DNA of 44,619 bases, taken from positions 81,682 to 126,300 of the forward strand of contig JAJDTR010000165.1 of assembly GCA_022827055.1 (NCBI GenBank), given 5' to 3'. A model generated the notes under the pieces. The model searched no databases. It was not told where the DNA came from and saw nothing but the letters and a program-made list of their open reading frames with translations. Shown here one piece after another: positions 43,601 through 44,619 of the stretch. Position numbers and translations under genes: made by a program. Origin of the DNA: Candidatus Poribacteria bacterium (lineage in GTDB: Bacteria; Poribacteria; WGA-4E; JAJDTR01). Position 1 is the stretch's first letter, and each line of letters begins with the position of its first letter.

Positions 43601-43906
43601 GTGTTGACGCCGAAAGAGACAACACTGTTGCCGAATTACCCGAACCCCTTCAATCCGGAGACGTGGATACCGTATCGTCTCGCGCGAGAGGCGGAGGTGA
43701 CGATTACGATTTATGACACAAAAGGGACACGGGTGCGGCGATTGGCGCTCGGGAATCAGGCAGCGGGGTATTACGCGGAGCGTGGAAAGGCGGCGTATTG
43801 GGACGGACGGAACGAACGCGGGGAAGCGGTTGCGAGCGGGATTTATATTTATCAATTCCGGGCGGGGGATTATGCGGCGTCGCGGCGGCTGGTGATTGTG
43901 AAGTAG
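40685..43906 (+). CDS. Secreted LRR/hydrolase-like/LamG/dockerin protein with C-terminal sorting domain, third paralogue
   Basis: A 1073-residue protein. Signal peptide 1-26 (cleavage after AAYA), PDPNLRQAVREALSLPAG, LRRs about 70-235, hydrolase-like domain about 245-620 (VDFTHPAVQDLIVEQ, FDGILFDIWHED), a LamG/concanavalin-like domain about 632-865 (GAVLHLDASNNPG, GDWTLEFLC, SFSIVRVYDRALSPDEV), dockerin-like domain 872-921 and a FlgD-like C-terminal domain about 980-1073. That domain starts NYPNPFNPETWIPYRL and ends GIYIYQFRAGDYAASRRLVIVK, resembling type A sorting domains of type IX-like secretion. ATG 40685 has AAAGGAG upstream; the 39-residue longer frame runs through spacer J. Confidence 0.82.
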   Translation: MKKGRLYNRLAVCAIAVLLLGTAAYAQLVPVDVPDPNLRQAVREALSLPAGAPITQADMRQLKRLDATETHITNLTGLEHAIHLSELKIGHNPRLSDLAPIAKLTELDYLDAGRCNISDITPLADLRNLTFLQLNDNYITNLAPLVNLTQLTALRVGDNQITDLTPLANLTQLIRLEAQNNRIADITPLANLTQLTNLYLQRNRIVDVNPLANLQALERLEIERNLITDHSPLDSLSLTRFVYDQFCEMEPLPLESRLANRTYPSTFGGEWLFGLDSRIDLTYGGGYLEMRFRPDGKLTGNLDDAIQKRDELMAMNPNMVFLVQIRMKSDGISLYGESWPYWVRDANGNIIYTRGTKAALVDFTHPAVQDLIVEQAIAVSKCGLFDGILFDIWHEDITILRDDRSGRDGYRGLDAEQRARDNILRRIRAETRPNFLIQVNSNRSKLPRTGPYINGLSMETGIPAWYPTDDELENALLSTESTLLWAEENLRAPHINGVAGQGIFTEPANSPFNRRWMRVVTTLSLTHADGYALYQREWGDWYDFLETDLGHPVGGTAQLYDEDIPGLFIREFTNGWAVYNRSGKAQEITLPEEVISVESGQTNTLQALPNIDGGIYLKTTTLTDTLIAEPIDAVPGAVLHLDASNNPGTRTRWVNLGTAGGRLQSSDRHDRRPRVEEGEIEIPSIGFSGRRKYYTATASSQTFGGPVHTNPKLFLGDWTLEFLCKRNGDLFHSEHHFSGFQNSPREGLQGIRLGLLGDGRELGMSLQADGFKQPERALNVFLEENVWTWVTVVSINGQSIIAYQDGVEVSRHPGVHFDASVPLNDISIGANSYEERHRNFNGSFSIVRVYDRALSPDEVLQNIGATVIPIANPADVNRDGVVNILDLVVVVQGLGTDNPEADVNRDGVVNVFDLVQVAGEIGGAEAAPSVSSPELSMISAADVEKWLALAQRLGVGDANFQRGIRFLEGLLAVLTPKETTLLPNYPNPFNPETWIPYRLAREAEVTITIYDTKGTRVRRLALGNQAAGYYAERGKAAYWDGRNERGEAVASGIYIYQFRAGDYAASRRLVIVK

Positions 43907-43920
43907 AGGAAAGAGAAACA

Positions 43921-44214
43921 GTGGTCAGTAGAAACTCAAGCGAGGAAATGATTGTGCAGGGCGGGAGACGCTGCAAATTTGCTAAGTCCCACAGGCGCAG
44001 AAGAAATGATGCGCGTTGCGGATAAGCATACTGGAGTGTGTCCAAATGTGGTAGTTTGGTATGCGGGCAAAGATTTGAATAGTGAAAACGGGTATTTTTC
44101 ACCGTTGAAAAATGTATGGGGAAAGTCCCTCGGGACGAATTGGATTGATCGCTTTCAAGACGGAAGGCGGGAATAGATACCACTAGAACAAACAAATAAA
44201 AGGAGTGTTATTGT
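43921..44214. repeat. Duplicated spacer J, copy 2
   Basis: Second copy of 40437-40684, followed by the same AGGAGTGTTATTGT and start of a fourth LRR gene. The duplication therefore includes spacer plus gene. Confidence 0.75.
43955..44176 (+). pseudogene. Coding remnant inside spacer J
   Basis: An open plus frame without ATG: CRAGDAANLLSPTGAEEMMR, then VADKHTGVCPNVVVWYAGKD, NGYFSPLKNVWGKSLG and TNWIDRFQDGRRE. The same frame is seen in copy 1, where it stops early. It is preceded by a stop. It looks like the end of a gene carried along with the duplication; family unknown. Confidence 0.35.
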
Positions 44215-44619
44215 ATGAAAAAAGGACGATTGTATAATCGATTGGCGGTATGCGCGATTGCTGTGCTGATGCTTGGCACTGTCGCGTACGCTCAACTAAT
44301 ACCCGTCGATATCCCCGACCCAAACCTGCGACGGACGGTTCGAGTAACTCTCAATCTGCCTGCTGGTGACCCTATCACGCAAGCGGACATGCGACAATTA
44401 AAGAGATTGGATATCACGGAAACCCACATAACAAATCTTACAGGGTTGGAGCATGCTGCCCATCTGAGTGAGTTAAGAATTGGACATAATCCACAACTTT
44501 CTGAACTTACCCCGATAGCCAAACTCATGGAGTTAAATCATCTTGATGCTGGCGGCTGCAACATTTCCGATATTACGCCACTGGCAAATTTGAAGAATCT
44601 TATCCATCTACAGTTAAAT
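44215..44619 (+). CDS. Secreted LRR protein, fourth paralogue (cut by right edge)
   Basis: The first 135 residues of a protein that begins like the third paralogue (MKKGRLYNRLAVCAIAVL, signal ending VAYA). IPVDIPDPNLRRTVRVTLNLP and leucine-rich repeats follow, such as ITNLTGLEHAAHLSELRIG and NISDITPLANLKNLIHL. The DNA is very similar to 40685 onward, including the ribosome site AAAGGAG. The rest lies beyond the window, so its other domains are unknown. Confidence 0.85.
   Translation, partial: MKKGRLYNRLAVCAIAVLMLGTVAYAQLIPVDIPDPNLRRTVRVTLNLPAGDPITQADMRQLKRLDITETHITNLTGLEHAAHLSELRIGHNPQLSELTPIAKLMELNHLDAGGCNISDITPLANLKNLIHLQLN

Noticed and set aside
1..44619. tRNA and rRNA genes
   Set aside because: I looked for TTCGA-type T-arm sequences and rRNA stretches on both strands and found none that fold into a tRNA.

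Overview
The window most likely comes from a Gram-negative, uncultured bacterium of the Candidatus Poribacteria type or a close relative. This is inference from content: TonB-dependent receptors with an outer-membrane C-terminal signature, a set of secreted leucine-rich-repeat/glycoside-hydrolase-like/dockerin proteins, phytanoyl-CoA dioxygenase, DegT and sulfatase genes, and a high load of short dispersed repeats. No rRNA, tRNA, CRISPR array or transposase gene was seen.

Layout. 1-5010 (minus strand, except the toxin-antitoxin pair) is the edge of a type I CRISPR-cas locus: WYL regulator, sigma-70-like protein, Cas6, and a Cas8b1/Cst1-like large subunit that runs off the left edge. A VapBC toxin-antitoxin pair with its own promoter, facing the opposite way, sits between the intact cas6 and a second, truncated cas6 3' end that overlaps the cst1 start. 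A 46-bp perfect direct repeat brackets the cassette. 5204-12180 holds two paralogous TonB-dependent receptors with a DUF983 gene between them. 12313-13486 holds a MITE-like element and a two-gene unit of a small protein and a frameshifted HNH endonuclease. 13911-17857 encodes a ceramidase-like protein, a PhyH-family dioxygenase and a DegT-family aminotransferase. 17858-20755 is a repeat-rich island with one small lipoprotein gene between inverted copies of a 182-bp element. 20756-30311 (minus) encodes YifB/ComM, a sulfatase, a GNAT acetyltransferase and a 1726-residue exonuclease-RecQ-UvrD fusion. 30797-35398 is a leuS-rnj operon preceded by what looks like a complete leucine attenuator: promoter, Leu-rich leader peptide, antiterminator pairing and terminator. 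35577-44619 holds a small coiled-coil membrane protein and a tandem family of four LRR proteins, the last cut by the right edge.

How genes work together. WYL, sigma-like, Cas6 and Cst1 are consistent with a regulated CRISPR interference operon. In the present sequence cst1 is cut off from cas6 by VapBC, and recombination between the 46-bp repeats would rejoin them in frame. leuS and rnj look co-transcribed under leucyl-tRNA control. The LRR proteins look like exported carbohydrate-binding or -degrading proteins amplified in tandem.

The strongest candidates for something undescribed are the repeat-bracketed VapBC cassette inside the cas operon and the leuS attenuator. The dispersed repeat families (called A to F and J here) come next.
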